A model generated the notes under the pieces. The model searched no databases and was not told where the DNA came from. It was given only the letters and a program-made list of their open reading frames with translations. The translations under genes were made by a program, and so were the position numbers. This document shows positions 1-11,636 of a stretch of DNA of 64,000 bases, piece by piece. How positions within the stretch are numbered: position 1 is the stretch's first letter; the number at the start of each line of letters is the position of its first letter. The DNA is from Solenopsis invicta. Taxonomy: Eukaryota > Arthropoda > Insecta > Hymenoptera > Formicidae. The stretch lies in assembly GCF_016802725.1 (NCBI RefSeq), contig NC_052665.1:7874001-7938000 (forward strand). Direction: 5' to 3'.

Positions 1-2
1 AT

Positions 3-2463
3 AATAATAATAATAATGGTGTGCCTATAATACAAAATCATGTTGCTTATAATAAAGTTGAAACTGTAAAGCTCGATAGTGCGGTCGCGAACAATGCTAA
101 CGCGGCGGCAGATAATTCTTGCTCGAACGGTGAGAGTTGCAATTCAGAAATCAAAGTAGAATCTAAAATTAACGTAAAGGTGGATGACACCAGGCAAACT
201 GATCGGTTCGAGGTCTCAAAAACCAGTAATGTTCAAGTGAACGCAACGTCAGTTAAAGTAGAAACGTGCACTGAACAGAACCAGAAGTATAATGTACAAA
301 GCCACCAGCAAATCACGCTCAAAGAGCCTTCTGTGAATCTTCAAAAGGTTACGGATGATTTGGTTAAGAAGATGGTTAACGATACGAGCGATCTGAACGC
401 GGGTATCCAGTCACCGCTCGGCGAGGATCCGCAGCCCATTAGAATCACCCCACCCTTGTACACATACTCCAATCCCGTGGTGCTGCAACGGGACGAGACT
501 CCGAGTCCGGCGGCGCAGAATCCCGAAGTGGACTCCAGCGACGTGGAACACCTTAAGCGTAAACGTAGGCGAAAGCAAGAGCTCGAAGGCCGACAGGACG
601 TCATATGTATAGAGGACAACGATGAGGGACATTTTGTGGAGAGGCTGAATTCCAACAGTTCGGAGGAATACGTGAAAAGGCCACCGAAATCATTGCTGGA
701 ACAGCTGCTGATCGATATCCCGAACGACAACAATGAGAAAAGATCGTTGAGAACCAGATCGCAGAAGTTGAACAGCCCGGATATCGCCAAGACTCCGAAG
801 AGCAGCCCTCACGGTCCTAACAAATTAGAGGAGCGCCGTAGTATATCGCCCTACGCGAAAGCAAGTCCAAAACTGGCAGTATCAAAACTGTCTCCTAACG
901 CGACAATAAAGATAGGGAAACGGAAAAGGCAAGAGAGCGAGAGTTCCGTTGCATCGAGCACAGCTGACGATCCACAGCCGAGACCAGGTAAACGGAAATG
1001 CTCAGAGAATGCTGCAGAACTTATTAAAGCTTGCATGGGTGTAGAAGAAACTGGTTCTATAAAGAAACAAGTACCTGGCAAGGAAGAGCAATCAAAGAAG
1101 GGATTCAACATATTGGCAAAGGCTAAAAAAGGTGTTTATTTCATGCTATTATTTCTCTGTGTGTAGTAGTTGAGTCTTTTTTTACACATTTTATCCAAAT
1201 ATCTTTCTTTTTATCCAATATTTTTCTACATATACAGGCTGTTTAGCTATTAGCGCATCAAATATTAATGACAGATTTTTTGACAAATTTCAAGTTGCAT
1301 GAAAATTTCTCTTTATAGCGAAAATTTTATGACTGACTTGATTTTTCGAAGTTTCAAACATTATGACTCAATCTTTTTATATGTGTCTGAATATATGTAT
1401 GTGTGTGCATATGTGCGTGCGCGCATGTGTGTGTGTGTGTGTGTGTATGTGTGCGTGCGTGCGTGCGTGCGTGTATGAAATCACAAAAAAAGATATATTG
1501 TAACGAACAAAATAGTCCTTCATCAAATTTTCGTTAAGGAAATCCCGAAATTCATTAAGGAATTTCTCATTATCAGCTAATGCGGTAGGTGGACACCCTG
1601 TATATATTATAGACTTTGTATTGTAGCAATTTACAAGGACTGCCAAAAACAAAGCTGTTTGTACGTAAATTAGGGCGTGCCAAAAATTTATCGAGAATCA
1701 ATCGTTATATTGCGAACATAAGTTTGTGATAATACAGCCGTTAACTATGCAAATGCAGCAATTTAAATTATTAAAGATCTAAAGATTATCGAATACTTTA
1801 AGACTCAACACACAGCTATCTCTCAATCTCGCTCTAGCGTGCCTCTAATTCTAAATTCGCCTATCTCTCTCACAGATTTGTCTGATTTACGATACTCGGG
1901 CCAGACTTATATGTGATATAAGCGTTTTTATATTTTTAGGTCCCATTGTGGTAGAAGTAGATTCGTCTGATGACGAACCATTGATTGAGTCTGTAGGAAA
2001 AGCAAGGGTACGATTGTCAGATGAAACATCCGCTGCTTCCCCAAAGCCCAAAGATCAAAAGTAAGCAACATTGAACGCATTTTTTTAACGGTGACCGGAA
2101 AATACAAAAGAAAATCTAATCTCAGAGATTTGAGAGTTTTGCTATTCCGTAGAATAAGCTTTTCGTTACCTTATAAAGTAATGAATTTAAGCACAGCTGT
2201 TTCTGGCAGTCAAATAACTTCCAGTAATATATCAAATTTCAATGCCAGTAATAGAGTGCAAAGAGAGAGCCGTTTGTTAACCACCAAGCAACCGAATACG
2301 GCAACCGTGACGACATTGACGACGACAGCGACGGCGATGACTGCGACGACGACAATAACAATGCCGATGATAACGACGATCACGACAATCACGACAACTG
2401 CGACTACTACTACTACTACTACGGCGGCAGCGGCAGCGGCAGCGGTGGCGGCGGTGGTAGCGC

Positions 2464-2520
<57 letters not shown>

Positions 2521-2803
2521 AACGACGACGACGATGACGACGACGACGACGATGACGACGACGACGACCACCACCACCACCACCACCGTGGCAACGACAG
2601 CGACGGCAGTTAGCGTTGGAAAAGAGAGATTACGAGGCACTTCCGTATCCAGCAACGAATCCGTGGGCGAAGTAACGACGAGAAGGTCTGTACGGCAGAA
2701 TACAGCTTCACCTCTAGCTACACCAGCGAGCAACACTAGAGGCGCGTCCAAATCCTCGGACGACATTAACAGAAGGAAAACTCGTAGTGGTGCTGGTACG
2801 TAG
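3..2803 (+). CDS. Unrecognised low-complexity nuclear protein, 3' part (5' end outside window)
   Basis: Three coding exons are supported: 3-1131, 1940-2060 and about 2210-2803 (stop TAG). The first is already open at the window edge, where an Asn run (AAT repeats) is read, so the gene starts to the left. Exon phases join cleanly (1131 leaves one base; 2060 leaves two). The protein is Ser/Lys/Pro-rich with basic clusters such as KRKRRRKQE and GKRKRQE that resemble nuclear localisation signals, one LxxLL motif (LEQLL, about residue 227 of the visible part), and two SUMO-interacting-like stretches, VICIEDNDE and IVVEVDSSDDE. These suggest a chromatin or transcription co-regulator, but this is inference and I recognise no domain or family. 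The last exon runs through a trinucleotide tract whose frame is uncertain (see findings). The C-terminus ends in a basic RRKTRSGAGT tail. Confidence 0.6.
1231..1606. repeat. MITE-like inverted-repeat element in an intron
   Basis: The ends are imperfect inverted repeats: tatacaggctgtttagct at the left, and at the right the complement of atatacagggtgtccacc. The interior holds a (GT)n microsatellite. It lies wholly within the 1132-1939 intron of the first gene. No transposase is visible, so this is a non-autonomous remnant. Confidence 0.5.
1426..1477. repeat. (GT)n / (GCGT)n microsatellite
   Basis: An alternating GT tract passes into GCGT units. It sits inside the inverted-repeat element of the same intron. 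Confidence 0.9.
2312..2590 (+). repeat. Compound coding trinucleotide tract (ACG/ACT/GCG/ACC)
   Basis: Successive blocks of ACG/ACA, ACT, GCG/GCA, then GCG, ACG and finally ACC units lie in the last exon of the first gene. Depending on frame they encode Thr/Ala runs, or Asp/Asn, Tyr, Gly/Ser, Ala and Thr runs. Such tracts are prone to length variation and assembly error. Confidence 0.85.
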
Positions 2804-5800
2804 TCGATTTACTCTTTAGAATAACTCACCTAAAGGGTACACGACTGCACCTAATCTCTAGATTTGCAATTATTAATTTATCGTCGATAAGCATGCTGTC
2901 TACTCTTAGTATTATTGTTAATGTAAGATCTGTTTCATTCAAATTTGCAGTTTCTATTCTATTTGCGCCAATTTTTAATCCTTTCTCCCAAATTTTTGGC
3001 ATGCCATTATGTCAAATATGTATATAGTGAAGAGTTCGATATATTAATTATTAATGAGAGACATAGATGTTGTAGTGTTATATGTTTTGCATACTATTTT
3101 AATTGAGAACACCTCGTACAGCGGGAAAACATTGTTTTAGTAACGGCGGAGACGGCGGAGCAAGCGAAACGGAGGCGAATATCCCGAGAAAACAAATGAC
3201 CTTCGGGAAGTGACCTTGACAGTGATTAGCTACCGCTCGTCAAGGCCTATCTGTCTGATTGTAAATCCAACGTAAACGGGTATTTGATCGCCGTGTGGCT
3301 GGATCCCACCTGGTGAAATTGTATGCGTCACACTATAGCGCACAACGTTGCTGTATATGTACCGGGAGTATTGTATTAAAAAGAAGTGCTGGACGGTGTG
3401 AAAGCATCTCGTGCTGTAAAACATTTCATCAGCCGATATTAAGTTAGTCATGCATAAAAGAATAGCGTCAGCGCATTTCTCTTCTTTCTTTTTGTACCTT
3501 TTTTTTCTTTAGTCTTGTTTCTTTTTTCTAGAACATAAGTAAAGATTATATTGTTGCAAGTTTTAAAAGGATATTGTTTAAAAGTTTTGTACATTTAATG
3601 AACCATCCATTATTAATTGTTACATCGTTAAATGTTTAAGAATAGCATGTGTGTATGTGTGAAAAACAAGTTAAAAGCAATCTACTATAGTTATCTTTTC
3701 ACCGTCTAGCGTTCTCATTCATGCTGTACTCCTATAAACAGCAAAGTTTAGTTACTCAGATATGACTTGCTCAATGCATCACACTACAATCTAAGTAACT
3801 GAACTAACCCAAAACTGCCGAGATATTGTATGTAACTTTCTTTTACCACTCAAATGTTTCATTCTATCGACAAGTACTAAAATTTCATTCTTCGATGTGC
3901 AATTTTCTAACGTCGTTATTAGATGTAAGAGAGGGAAGAAAAGCTAGCTTTATAGAGATTTAAGAAAATTTAAGAAAAACCTAAATTATATTTATGTGTT
4001 TCGAGAATCATCTTCTCTCATATAATTTCTTTCGTTCATTGTATCAGTACAAAATAATAAACGGTAAAAGAAAGTCCAAATTTTTAAGGCATTAAAACGC
4101 GAATCCGATTTGTACTACTGCCGTAAATAAAATACATATTTACCGTGGACAAATTTGTTAACTGGTGGAGCTTAGATTGCTACTCTCTGACGACTTTGCT
4201 GATAGACTCTGTTTAGATGATGTCTCTGTTTGTGTATACATATTTATTTATTGTGTGTCATCTCTATTTGTTATGAAAAGTTTTCTGTATATACATGTAG
4301 GTAAAGTGCACATATATACATATATACATAAAATAACGATATATAAATTTTTTGCACGAATTAGTTTCTGCCATATGCTGAAGCTCCACGCCAAGACACA
4401 AAGCAGTAACGCTTTCGTACTTATCTATGCGAAAGATGATTTTGAAATATTTGTCCGATCTTAGACAATTATACCACAATTGCATCTTAAATACCGAGAA
4501 TAATAAATTTACATATTGATGTATAAGGACAATGATGAACGTGAAAGAGTCGTTTTTCACATTTATAATTATATTCCAGAGATGAATGTATATTTTAACC
4601 ACAGCAATTTAGCGATTAAGTTTATAATTATTGTAGTATTTTTTCGTTTTTCAGACTTAGCAAACATAGTCTTTCAGTAAGAGGTTCGTCTCGAGTTATA
4701 ATATTGCAGAGGCCGGGATATAGAACTTTTGAAAAGGGATTTATTTTATTTATGAAATGATAAATACAGTGAACGTTGGAAGACACGCGTGTATATGTGA
4801 AGATGATAAGAATAATTATTATAAGAAAACTAATTAATACAAAAAAATGTTAATTTGATATAGGTAATATATGAATGAATATATTTTGTAAATAATTTCT
4901 TGTAAAGACAAAAAAGCACCACCCGTTGTATATATAGAAACTGTTTAAATTTTTATTAAATTAGTAATAATTAAACTTGTGCAAGAAGTCGTAACTGTCA
5001 TCATTATTAATTAATTCTCTCGCATTCATGTAATTAAGATACTAACTCTTCTTATACAAATTTAAAACTACATTGAATTATATGTGCATACGTATATACA
5101 AATGTAAATCTATGTATGTGATTTATATCGATTATTGTTTTTGTGAACAGATAATCTAGTTTTATATTGTATAAATATAACTTACACACAGTTGAGAATC
5201 TTTAAAGTTCTAGCTGAGCCTGCAGTAGTCATCACGTAGCACTGTTCAAATTTTTCATGAAAATTATGCATTTCTTATCCAGTTCAGATATAGACATCCT
5301 TCTTTTCATACGACAAATCAAATTTAGGATATTATTTAGCAAATAATATTACGTGAATTAACAATTACTAATTATATATACATAATAATTTATCAATAAT
5401 TATTTATCTTAGCAGATATTCTTTCATTTTCTGCAAGTGTTACATGTGTGTTACACGTTCTGTAGACAATTTTCTGTGTCACGTCATTACAGATAAATAC
5501 GTTCTATTTAGAGTATTTGTCTAAGATTGTAATTATGGATTATACTAATGTGTATACGTTAAAAGTGATTAAATTGATTTATAATATTATTAAAGTGATA
5601 ATCTTGTTTCCAAGCATAGATTTTGCATAAATCTCCGATTTCTCGTCACAGACCAAGTAAACATTAATTACATAATAGAGAAAAAAAGAAAGATTGTCGT
5701 AACAAGATTGTTATAAACATAGAATGTACAAAATACACGATAAGCGCAGTGCTCAATTATGTAATGTATGCATAAAAAAAATTTCCGATACTTTTTTCCC

Positions 5801-8083
5801 CAAAGGCTCGATGGCTACCAGGCGACCACTTCTTTAATAGAAATGCTTTTTTCACGCTAAGATTAAATACTGAATTTAAATTATAATATTTAAAATAGGA
5901 AAAAATTTCATCGATCTATGACCAAAACAATTTAAGAGAGATCGAGACTGCTTCTTGGGTTGTAGCTTCGTTGAATTTATTCCTATTTTTAATATCAATT
6001 TAAATTATTTAGTTAAAATATTGCTTGTTTATTAGAATTTATTTCTGTTGTAGAGACAAGAAACACATACAGACACGTACACACATACACTGAATCACAT
6101 ATTGTATATAATAGCTTATTTTACTCGGATGAGAAATTACACAACCTGATTGTACATAAAAAAAAATATGAAGAGATGGGTACAGGATTTTTACCCGCGT
6201 TTGATTTCATCCGTATCCTATAACGCAAATAGGAACGAGTGTAATATATAATAATTTAATTGCAGAATATTACAGGAGGTAATTGAAGAATTGTAATTTC
6301 GATGTAAAAAATATTCTCTTTCGCATTAGATAGATAGGCTAGGCATTATTATGTTACAATTTTATCATTGAATATTACATTTATATTGATTGTATAGATT
6401 ATGAACAAGAGAATAAGCTCTTTGTGTAAATACAGATATATCTTAAGTATAAGCGGACATTTAGCGCGCTCGCATAATTAAGGAGCTTCTAAAGTATCTC
6501 TGCCGCAAATAATCGCATTTGTATGCGTGTAATGTAAAGGAGGAGGAAGTGGTTCAAACAATGCGCCAAAGATCAGATATGCCGAGTACGATATGATGGG
6601 GTAACTGTCGGGCACAGTCATCGGTAATAATTTTGAAGAAGCGGGTGTACGTGTGAGAAGCTCAATAAATAAATTGGTGTCGATACTTGTGGTTCGTGTA
6701 ACGGTGTATAAGTCTACATGCTCTACCATCTACGCGCAATCTACAATAACTATGCCGATAACAAATGATCTTTTACGTCTGTTTATATAAATATACATAT
6801 AAATATAAATATTATAGTCGCGCGCGCTTGTGACGAGCTCCTTAATTTTGTAGGCAAAGCCGCAAAAAAATATGTATATGGATATGCGTTTTAAGATCAC
6901 CAGATTGGAATTGCGGTTTGATGACTTTAAAACCTGCTATATGCAAAACATTTGTATTTTTAGTATTTGGTTATACGATATATAAATAGCAGTAAAAAGG
7001 AAGTAAACGATTGATAATAATCCAAGTGGATAAATCTATATATATATAAATATATATATACATGAAATAAAGAATTAGATACCATATATTATATTTGTAG
7101 AAACGATTGAGCACGTGAGAGATATCGCGCTATGATTATATGGAGAAAATATTACAATTATATTATTACCTATTATTACACAAAGTGAATACACAATATA
7201 GTAATTTGCTAATTGTATCTTTTAATAATTATTGTAGACACATTGAAGAAGGTTTTTTTCTTGTTATTAATTATTAATTACCATAGACTTATAAGACAAT
7301 GAAAAATGTGTTATAAAAAAAACCAGATGCGTTTGCTTGTTTTGTATTGTATTTCCCATTTTCATCGGGTGATTCTCTATATTCTAATCGTTATACACTA
7401 TCTAACGCACGCGCGGGTAATTACATATAATTTTACATTGTTATTTTTATTTTTATCATCAAGTGTGATTACACAACTCGTGCAGCGCTTGTTTAATCAA
7501 TATTTCCAAGAGATCTCGTTCCCTCGTAAAAATAATTACATAAAAATTACAGACACAATCACGATTTGCAGCTGTCTCTTGCATCGTTATTTGTTTGTTA
7601 AAATTATTAATATAATTATCAATATAATACAAAAATTTAATGTTTATTTTCTTACGTATATTTTATTTTTAATTGTAATTTATATATATGTATATATACG
7701 TTGTGTGGAAAAACAACACGTAATGTGTAAAACTGTATAAATCAGTGGATCTTTTATGCCTCGTATGCAATTAAGTTGCGTTCGAGATATCGCAATTTTT
7801 CAGTCTGAATCTTTTTATTCCTATTCAAAATAATTATGTTCTTATAAATTATACTTATATTTGTGTCAGCCATTTTCCCTGGACGCTGACGTCTAATCAG
7901 AGGCGAAGAAAACTTGTTGATAAGATTTTTGCGTCTCGTATCAGCTTTTTTTACAATTATTTTGCTATATCGAAACAGAATGATTTTGCAAAACGAAAAA
8001 GTCTTCTATGTAAATATGCATCATGAGAATTTTATTCACGTGGATGATCGACCTACGGATTCTGTTATGATCATTGGATATTC
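2804..8083. other. Probable 3' UTR followed by AT-rich intergenic DNA
   Basis: No supportable gene is visible. The part up to about 3450 is less AT-rich and may be 3' UTR of the first gene. The rest is AT-rich with many possible AATAAA signals, so the true transcript end cannot be fixed. The open frames here (for example 7306-7740 +) are AT-driven Ile/Phe/Tyr/Leu-rich strings without domain signal. Confidence 0.5.
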
Positions 8084-8251
8084 TCTATTCTTGAAATCAT
8101 GCGAATAACAATCCTCTATTCTTGAAATCATGAGAATAACTTTCGTGTATAAAAATGGCAAAATAGCCAATGGAAGAATACCATCGAATAATTCCATTGC
8201 CTATTCTATTACTTTCTTATACGAAAGTTATTCGCATGTTTTCAAGAATAG
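8084..8251. repeat. Fold-back element with arms of about 60 bp
   Basis: The arm at 8116-8174 (ctattcttgaaatcatgaga...) is complementary to 8192-8251 with only scattered mismatches and a loop of about 17 nt. The outer 32 bp of the left arm is duplicated in tandem (8084-8115). A diverged relative lies at 9147-9278. Confidence 0.75.
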
Positions 8252-8629
8252 GGCCCCAGACGTTATCGAGAGGTCGACGAGTTCAGTCTTGATTTTTGCT
8301 ATTCTATTAACGAAAACAATTATTCGCCTTAATCTATAATCTCATCATATTCAGGTACCAATTAAAAATATATTCTAGCAGTGATAACTACACTAAAAAA
8401 AAGAAAGAAGTTGCGAAAATAATTTCTAATAATTCGCTATTGATTATTTCACCGATTGTTATGATCTAAAAAAAAATTGTTTCTATTGAATCTTCCAATA
8501 TATTGGCTAAGGCGAGCAATCTTTTTCCATAGTGGCATAGACGTAAAAAAAAAACCGAAAAAAACTTTCTGCCAGAGTAGAGCGCAAAGTGAATTTTCAA
8601 ACCAAAAGAAAATGAAGGTATATATTAAT

Positions 8630-8796
8630 TGATATTTTCCGCGTAACGCGTATCGCGTAACCAATAAATTTTTTAAAAAGAAAAAACGGAAAACGTAGAA
8701 CGCTTCTGAGCATTCTACGTTTTCCGTTTAATTTTTAATTACGCGTAATTTTTAGTATGCATTAGTTACGCGATACGCGTTACGCGGAAAATATCA
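8630..8796. repeat. MITE with 32-bp perfect terminal inverted repeats and an inner hairpin
   Basis: The arms 8630-8661 and 8765-8796 are perfect inverted copies, rich in CGCG (core ttccgcgtaacgcgtatcgc). Inside lies a second hairpin, 8684-8704 with 8709-8729, with one mismatch in 21. There is no coding capacity. Confidence 0.85.
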
Positions 8797-8920
8797 GTCC
8801 ATCTAAACGCAGCCTAATAAATGCATAATAAAACGGCGGAATTGGCCAGAACTTCGATACGCGAATATGCGTGCATATAACGATCGTGTCATCGGACGGC
8901 AAAAGAGGTAGAATCGCCTT

Positions 8921-9004
8921 GAGCGTTTGCTGTTATTGGTACATTTTTCTAGATTATCCAATCAGATATCTAGATCTAGAAGAATATACCAATAACAAGC
9001 GCTC
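8921..9004. repeat. Short fold-back element
   Basis: The left arm 8921-8954 and right arm 8974-9004 are inverted copies that differ by a 3-nt gap and a few substitutions, around a loop of about 19 nt. Confidence 0.75.
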
Positions 9005-9067
9005 ACTCGACTATTGAATCCGCTGAATGCGGCCAATGATATTGGAAATCGGGGTCCAAGATCTCGG

Positions 9068-9140
9068 ACAGAGAAAGAATTGACCAATTGCATTTGAATA
9101 ATTCTGCCAATTGATTAATGCGATTGATCAATTCTCTCTC
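9068..9140. repeat. Fold-back element
   Basis: The left arm (cagagaaagaattgaccaat) and the complement of the right arm (cagagagagaattgatcaat) match with few differences. The element abuts the next fold-back. Confidence 0.6.
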
Positions 9141-9146
9141 TGGAGC

Positions 9147-9278
9147 TCTATTCTTAAAAACATGTGAATAATATTTTTGTATATGAAAGTGGCAGAATAG
9201 CCAATAGAATTGGTCAATGATATTCTCCCATAGGTTATTTGACATTTTCGTATACGAAAATTAATCGCATGATTTCAA
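9147..9278. repeat. Diverged second copy of the 8.1-kb fold-back
   Basis: The arms 9147-9208 and 9217-9278 are imperfect inverted copies and share the ctattctt...catg...gaataa terminal pattern with the element at 8084-8251. It lies about 180 bp upstream of the PNO1 start codon. Confidence 0.6.
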
Positions 9279-9462
9279 TGATTTTTTTTACATGTGAAGA
9301 AAAAAAAGAAAGGATGAAATTCAGAAAAGAAGAACAGACTTATGATCTATTACAGCGCGCTCTACCGCGAACTTTTCCATTCATTCCGTGATCCATTTTA
9401 TCTTGGCATTGCCGATCCACGTGTGTCTAGCATTCAAGAGAAAACAAATTATTCTTGCAAAA

Positions 9463-11400
9463 ATGAGCACTGCAAAACAGCATCAACCTCAGGAGAAGAT
9501 AAAAATGTCCACGAAACGTCACGCCAACGATGATTGCGCGATGGAGGTATTTTGTTGAATTAAGTTTTAAATTTGGAGTCAATACCTTTTTTAAATCAAA
9601 GATTAATTATGTTTCATAAAAAAAATCCTTTCGTGGACGTCGTGTCCTTCTAGATATTTTTTTGTTAATCGTATAATAATCGTGGATGTAAGTTATACCT
9701 TCATAGATCTAATCTTTTGGAGCTGATGATGGATCTATTGAACTCGCTGTGAAATTATACATTTCAAATTATTGTTACTAAATTTAACTTAACATTCGTT
9801 TATTTTTATATAAATTCTGTTATTTTGGTTTCTGAAATTAACATAAATTTGATTTTCCTACTACTGTTTATGAAATGTTCTGGAAAGGTCTGGAATATAA
9901 TTTTCATGGACCCAGTGTGTCAATGACTGTGTTACAAATTTTGATATCAGCTTTGGATGATTAAATGAATACTATTAAATATCTATTTTAAGTTTATTAT
10001 AATAAGTAATAAAAGGGAGCTTTCCAACGAGAAACATTTATCAATGCAGAAGTCATTCTATCTTTGTTTGATATTCAGTAAGAGACAAAGAGATGGAATG
10101 ACTCCTACGTTGATTTGTGTCTCCTGTCAAAAAATTCTCAAAGTTTTCTTTTTCTTTAGGTTGAGATTAATGGAATAAAGGGAAAAGTACACCAGCATTT
10201 ACCTAAAAAAAGAGCCAAGAATGTACAAAATGGAGAACAAAGGAAGGTAATGTAATACATATGAAATATAACGATAAAGAGAAATCATAAAAGACAATTT
10301 TTATATAAAAGATCTTTTTGCGAAATATGGAAAGCTTTCTAACAGGGTACACAAATCATACAGAAGTTATTCTGTCTTTGTTTGATATTTAGTGAAAGAC
10401 AAAGACATTAATAACTTCTGTGCGTGTCGATTTGTTCCTTGTGGAAATTTCTCAAAGTTGGAGCTACATCAATTAACTTTAATCAGTGGTTAACTCAATC
10501 ATCAAAGTTATGCCAACATGAAAAATAAAACAGTTTGTTATTAAAACAAGATCAGAAAGAATATTCTAGTTAAATTATAATTTACAGAAAATAGATAAGG
10601 AAAACAAAATATGATTAATTGTAAATTTGGCAGTTGGCTATTCTTAAATTTCATTGGCTGATTCAGTTAATCAGAGATGAAGCCCTTAATGTTTTAACAT
10701 GAATTATGAATTTTTTATTATTTGAAAAAAAGTGTACAAAGCACTTTAAAGCAAATTGGAGTTGGTTTAAGTAACTTTTATTGTTTGATCAAAGTTGCTT
10801 TCATGTATGATATAAAAAATATATATTATGTTTAAATTTAATTTTAAATAAATTATTTTTTTACCACAGATACCAGTACCAGCTCACAGATATTCGCCTC
10901 TGAAAGAAAACTGGATGAAAATATTTACGCCAGTTACCGAACATCTAAAGTTACAAATACGTTTCAATCTTAAGACTAGAAATGTCGAGATCAGAACGGC
11001 GCCAGAGACTCCGGATCTCTCGTATCTCCAAAAGGCAGCTGACTTCGTGAAAGCGTTCATCTGCGGATTTGAGGTGGACGACGCTCTAGCTCTGTTACGT
11101 CTGGATGATCTCTTTGTGGAATCCTTTGAGATACAAGATGTCAGACAGCAACTCAAAGGTGATCACCAGTCTAGAGCAATTGGAAGATTGGCGGGTAAAG
11201 GTGGAAGAACCAAGTTTACTATTGAGAATGTTACAAAAACCAGGATTGTGCTAGCTGATACCAAGATACACATACTGGGTTCTTATCAGAACATACAACT
11301 GGCTCGTAGGGCGATATGTAATTTAATTTTAGGTAGCCCACCCTCCAAGGTTTATGGACAATTGAGAAACATAGCCAGTAAAATCTCGCAACAGTTCTAA
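9463..11400 (+). CDS. Pno1: PNO1, KH-domain 40S ribosome assembly factor (partner of NOB1)
   Basis: Three exons, 9463-9546, 10160-10246 and 10870-11400, all in phase 0, give 233 residues, close to the usual 230-250. The family's invariant block is present from exon 3: IPVPAHRYSPLKENWMKIF, then RFNLKTRNVEIRT, AADFVKAFICGF and ALALLRLDDLF. A C-terminal KH-type domain spans about residues 140-215 with the GKGG loop at 166-169, followed by TKFTIENVT and ICNLILGSPPSKVYG. Known PNO1 binds pre-40S particles near the 3' end of 18S rRNA and holds the endonuclease NOB1 until the final cleavage; it acts in the nucleolus and cytoplasm. The start is chosen as the first ATG with a good splice phase. It is tail-to-tail with EIPR1, 236 bp away. 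Introns 1 and 2 each hold a related hairpin. Confidence 0.96.
10048..10106 (+). ncRNA. Candidate miRNA-like hairpin A (PNO1 intron 1)
   Basis: The arm 10048-10067 (agaagtcattctatctttgt) pairs with 10085-10106 (acaaagagatggaatgactc and 2 more bases) around a 17-nt loop. Weaker pairing extends outward on both sides. It lies about 55 nt before exon 2. Size and shape suit a pre-miRNA, but a short transposon remnant is equally possible. Confidence 0.4.
10362..10419 (+). ncRNA. Candidate miRNA-like hairpin B (PNO1 intron 2)
   Basis: The arm 10362-10381 (agaagttattctgtctttgt) pairs with 10399-10419 around a 17-nt loop nearly identical to that of hairpin A. Compared with A, a C-to-T change in the left arm is matched by G-to-A in the right arm, so pairing is kept. 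Flanks are also homologous (gcttt...aac and tctcaaagtt). Confidence 0.4.
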
Positions 11401-11452
11401 TATATCTTATATTTATTTGTGTCCTATATACATGTATATACATATATTTGTT

Positions 11453-11458
11453 AATAAA
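11453..11458 (+). terminator. PNO1 polyadenylation signal AATAAA
   Basis: A canonical AATAAA lies 53 nt after the PNO1 stop codon. It is the first such signal downstream. Confidence 0.6.
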
Positions 11459-11636
11459 AATTATAAAATTATATCTTATGCCATTTTATACCTGTTATGT
11501 ATGTAATGTATATAATTAATATTTTACATATCATGATGCAAAGATATAAAATTAAATTCATATAAATATATAAATACATATAATAAAAGAGTAATAATAT
11601 TCCACCTTTTTTGTTTTTCAATTTTGTTTTGCAATT

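Noticed and set aside
2277..2766. Minus-strand frames rich in Ser, Val or Trp across 2.28-2.77 kb
   Set aside because: Mirror images of the trinucleotide tract in the plus-strand exon.
7306..7740. 144-codon open frame on the plus strand resembling a multi-pass membrane protein
   Set aside because: Hydrophobic content follows from very AT-rich DNA; no family motif, no splice context, no start-site signal.
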